Source: CAXTTV01 sp964247295 | GTDB taxonomy: Bacteria; Chloroflexota; Ktedonobacteria; Ktedonobacterales; Ktedonobacteraceae | Direction: 5' to 3' | Length of the DNA: 5,877 bases | NCBI GenBank assembly: GCA_964247295.1 | Contig: CAXTTV010000257.1 | Location: forward strand, 1 to 5,877 | Shown: positions 4,646-5,877 of the stretch, in pieces | Position numbering within the stretch: the first letter of the stretch is position 1 | How the letters are laid out: each line of letters opens with the position of its first letter | Translations under genes and position numbers: made by a program | The notes under the pieces: model-generated | What the model was told of the DNA's origin: nothing | What the model saw: only the letters and a program-made list of their open reading frames with translations | The model's database searches: none

Positions 4646-5877
4646 ATGATTGACTATACAGGACAGCGGCTGGGCAATTACCAGGTGAGGCATCTAGTTG
4701 GACGAGGCGGCTTCGCTGATGTTTATCTGGGCGAGCATATCTATCTTAAAACTCCCGCAGCTATTAAAATATTGCAGATGCAGTTGGATCGGGAGATCTT
4801 CGAGAATTTTTTATCCGAGGCCCGGACGATTGCTCACCTCTCACACCCCAATATTACACCGGTCCTTGAATTTGGCATTGAGGGCACAATGCCGTATCTT
4901 GTGATGGGCTATGCGCCCTTCGGATCTTTGCGCAACCGCCACCCTCACGGCAGCACTCTACCGTTCTCAATGGTTCTTCAATACGTTAAGCAAGTCGCTG
5001 CGGCCCTGCAATATGCTCACGATAAAGGAATTATTCACCGAGATGTGAAACCGGAGAATATGCTGCTTGGTCACAATGAAGCGGTGATGCTCACAGATTT
5101 CGGGATCGCGACTAAAACTCAGACAACTCTTCAACATGCTACGGCCAAACAAACGGACAGCATGGTTGGGACGGCAAGCTATATGGCCCCGGAGCAGTTG
5201 CAAGGACGGCCAGTCTTTGCCACCGATCAATATGCTCTGGCAGTTGTGAGCTATGAATGGCTCTGCGGATCTCCTCCCTTTGAGGGCATGAATCTTATGG
5301 AGATCGCGGTCCAACAGCTTCAGGCTGCCCCACCACCGCTACAGGAGCGCGTTCCCGACCTTTCTCCTGCGGTAGAGCAAACAATTATGCGCGCCCTCGC
5401 GAAAGATCCTACGCATCGCTTCCCCAGTGTTCTGCATTTCGCGCAAGAGCTGAGTTACACCAACGAGCAAGGGCAGATGCCCAGAGCTACAAAAAATTTG
5501 TTTTTGCCTGCCTCTTCTCCGTTACACTCGCCCATGCCTCCAACTCCAGGCCTCAGCCATGAGGAGTACGCTTCAGCGACTGTCGCGGCTCCCCCTGTCT
5601 CTCGCTTACCTCAGTTTCAGAATGCAGTTCCGCCCATCAATACTCCTGTGCCGGAGGGCTTCCCTACATCGGCTCCGTTTGGCACGCTTCCTCCGAAAGC
5701 GCTAAACCAGTTCGAGAGGATCAGGCTTTCGCGGCGTCAGGTTGTGATCGGTCTGGCTGCGGTCGGCGTTCTGGGGATTGGGGGAATCGCTCTGGCCCGG
5801 ACCCGTAATCAGCCAGAAGCAGTGGTCAAACCCAAACCACAACCTACTCCAACCCCGAAGCCCTCGCCCACCGTGCC
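4646..5877 (+). CDS. Membrane-anchored eukaryotic-like Ser/Thr protein kinase (PknB type), 3' end outside window
   Basis: The frame is open from the ATG to the window edge (410 codons plus two bases). Residues about 12-268 are a Hanks-type kinase domain with all key elements: Gly-rich loop G-R-G-G-F-A-D-V (19-26), ATP-anchoring Lys41 (AAIKIL), helix-C Glu58, HRDVKPEN (131-138, catalytic Asp133, Asn138), DFG (151-153), GTASYMAPE (175-183), Asp194 and Arg258. It is therefore predicted to be active and, as an RD kinase with many activation-loop Thr/Ser (156-178), probably controlled by autophosphorylation. A Pro/Ser-rich linker (about 275-355) leads to SRRQV (362-366) and one transmembrane segment (366-383). 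Then comes a Pro/Thr/Lys linker (about 390-410), as in PknB-like kinases that carry an external sensor or repeat domain; that domain is outside the window. Substrates are unknown. The co-oriented upstream XRE-TPR gene is a candidate partner by position only. Confidence 0.95.
   Translation, partial: MIDYTGQRLGNYQVRHLVGRGGFADVYLGEHIYLKTPAAIKILQMQLDREIFENFLSEARTIAHLSHPNITPVLEFGIEGTMPYLVMGYAPFGSLRNRHPHGSTLPFSMVLQYVKQVAAALQYAHDKGIIHRDVKPENMLLGHNEAVMLTDFGIATKTQTTLQHATAKQTDSMVGTASYMAPEQLQGRPVFATDQYALAVVSYEWLCGSPPFEGMNLMEIAVQQLQAAPPPLQERVPDLSPAVEQTIMRALAKDPTHRFPSVLHFAQELSYTNEQGQMPRATKNLFLPASSPLHSPMPPTPGLSHEEYASATVAAPPVSRLPQFQNAVPPINTPVPEGFPTSAPFGTLPPKALNQFERIRLSRRQVVIGLAAVGVLGIGGIALARTRNQPEAVVKPKPQPTPTPKPSPTV

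Noticed and set aside
4698..5314. Plus and minus ORFs inside the kinase
   Set aside because: They overlap the kinase domain, whose catalytic motifs are all in the frame starting at 4646.
1..5877. CRISPR array, tRNA, rRNA or complete insertion sequence
   Set aside because: No regularly spaced long repeats, no cloverleaf-like segment, no rRNA-like stretch, and no transposase with terminal inverted repeats were seen on reading both strands.

Overview
The window (base composition about half GC, judged by eye) looks like chromosomal DNA of a multicellular soil bacterium of the Ktedonobacteria (Chloroflexota). Three features suggest this: a secreted tripeptidyl-aminopeptidase-like hydrolase of the actinobacterial/chloroflexotal type; an XRE-type helix-turn-helix regulator fused to a TPR-rich C-terminal half, with a 'YREKLCALYGK..DELGF' ending to its DNA-binding domain; and a membrane-anchored eukaryotic-like Ser/Thr kinase. 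No sequence search was possible, so the taxon is an inference.

Layout. Bases 1-1357 (minus strand) hold the first 452 codons of an S33-family secreted peptidase, cut by the left edge of the window just after its predicted catalytic Asp. Its upstream region (1364-1485) has a good Shine-Dalgarno, a candidate promoter and several palindromes. Bases 1486-2862 contain no gene I can call with confidence. Between 1645 and 2376 there are overlapping, poorly initiated minus-strand frames that may be a decayed gene. From 2627 to 2744 there are seven same-direction copies of a G-rich GGCCAG-like motif, most of them spaced near multiples of the DNA helical turn. Bases 2863-4449 (plus) encode the XRE-TPR regulator. 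After a 196-bp intergenic stretch with a pair of 10-bp repeats, 4646-5877 (plus) encodes the kinase, which is cut by the right edge just after its transmembrane segment.

How the parts may work together. The XRE-TPR protein and the kinase are co-oriented neighbours that share an unusual 'SRRQV + hydrophobic run' motif. One reading is a signalling pair: a membrane kinase with an external sensor region, and a cytoplasmic or membrane-associated DNA-binding TPR protein. This is inference only. The peptidase is divergently oriented and 1.5 kb away, so nothing in the sequence ties it to the other two genes.
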